Shown here: piece by piece, positions 19,480 through 19,632 of the stretch
Position numbering within the stretch: the stretch's first letter is position 1
Layout of the letters: the number at the start of each line of letters is the position of its first letter
Source: Diplocarpon mali
Lineage: Eukaryota; Ascomycota; Leotiomycetes; Helotiales; Drepanopezizaceae
NCBI GenBank assembly: GCA_024741835.1
Contig: JAENRP010000050.1
Span: 1 to 19,632 of the forward strand
Length of the DNA stretch: 19,632 bases
Reading direction: 5' to 3'
Made by a program: the position numbers and the translations under genes
The notes under the pieces: generated by a model
What the model saw: the letters and a program-made list of their open reading frames with translations, nothing else
What the model was told of the DNA's origin: nothing
The model's database searches: none

Positions 19480-19533
19480 ACGACCACGGTGACGGCGACG
19501 GCGACGACCACGACCACGACCACGACCACGACC
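19480..19533. repeat. GACNNC hexamer repeat (GACGGC/GACCAC)
   Basis: GACGGC units pass into GACCAC units over about 50 bp. One frame reads Thr-rich (ACGACC), another Asp-His and Asp-Gly. The Thr-rich frame is open to the window edge but has a stop shortly upstream, so coding status is unknown. Confidence 0.8.
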
Positions 19534-19632
19534 GTCTCGCTCGCCTCGTGGCTGAACGGCACAGCAGCATCTGCCATCCCTTTATCCCGCGCTAGGGCAC
19601 CGCAGAATCTCCCCCACACAAGCAGAAAGGCT

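Larger units (their letters stand above)
17990..19632. other. GC-rich region right of the aminotransferase
   Basis: No supported gene. The first part should hold the aminotransferase 3' UTR. Then come the three CACGTG boxes, the 20-bp palindrome and the TATA-like element. Overlapping frames at 18604-19316 on both strands are Gly/Arg/Pro-rich without domains. T-rich runs at 19354-19380 and a CGACCAC repeat at 19480-19533 close the window. Confidence 0.55.

Overview
The window looks like nuclear DNA of a filamentous ascomycete (Pezizomycotina). Genes are split by short introns (mostly 41-160 nt) with GTRNGT-type donors, CTRAC-like branch points and NAG acceptors. There is also a Ras-regulated, LRR-containing adenylate cyclase of the fungal type, an intron-bearing nuclear tRNA, and no bacterial-style operon or Shine-Dalgarno layout. 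I cannot fix the genus.

Layout. 1-1349: GC-rich flank with a hexamer repeat, no gene I can support. 8186-1350 (minus): a complete adenylate cyclase, three exons, 2192 codons by my model, whose true N-terminal exon lies upstream of the first obvious long reading frame. 8187-10032: a divergent intergenic region with simple repeats, pyrimidine tracts and two CACGTGACT boxes. 10033-13658 (plus): an intron-rich gene for a RING-H2 protein of 809 codons, or 770 if an extra in-frame intron is removed. I do not recognise it outside the RING. 13659-14671: no gene seen. 14672-14767 (plus): a tRNA-Lys(CTT) gene with an intron of about 23 nt. 14768-16221: gene-free, with microsatellites and the promoter of the next gene. 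16222-17989 (plus): an aromatic aminotransferase (Aro8-like), four exons, 537 codons. 17990-19632: no supported gene, but a cluster of CACGTG boxes, a perfect 20-bp palindrome and a TATA-like site.

The three protein genes are independent transcription units and do not look like a gene cluster. The cyclase makes cAMP downstream of Ras and G-alpha for PKA signalling. The aminotransferase belongs to aromatic amino acid and 2-oxo-acid metabolism. The RING protein is probably a ubiquitin E3 ligase of unknown target. It sits in visibly more AT-rich DNA than its neighbours and is the most accessory-looking gene here.

I found no dedicated new defence or mobile system. The main points for follow-up are the unrecognised RING gene and its splice ambiguities, the degenerate PP2C domain and basophilic phosphosite cluster in the cyclase, the mismatched anticodon stem of the tRNA, and the orphan promoter-like region near 18.2-18.6 kb.
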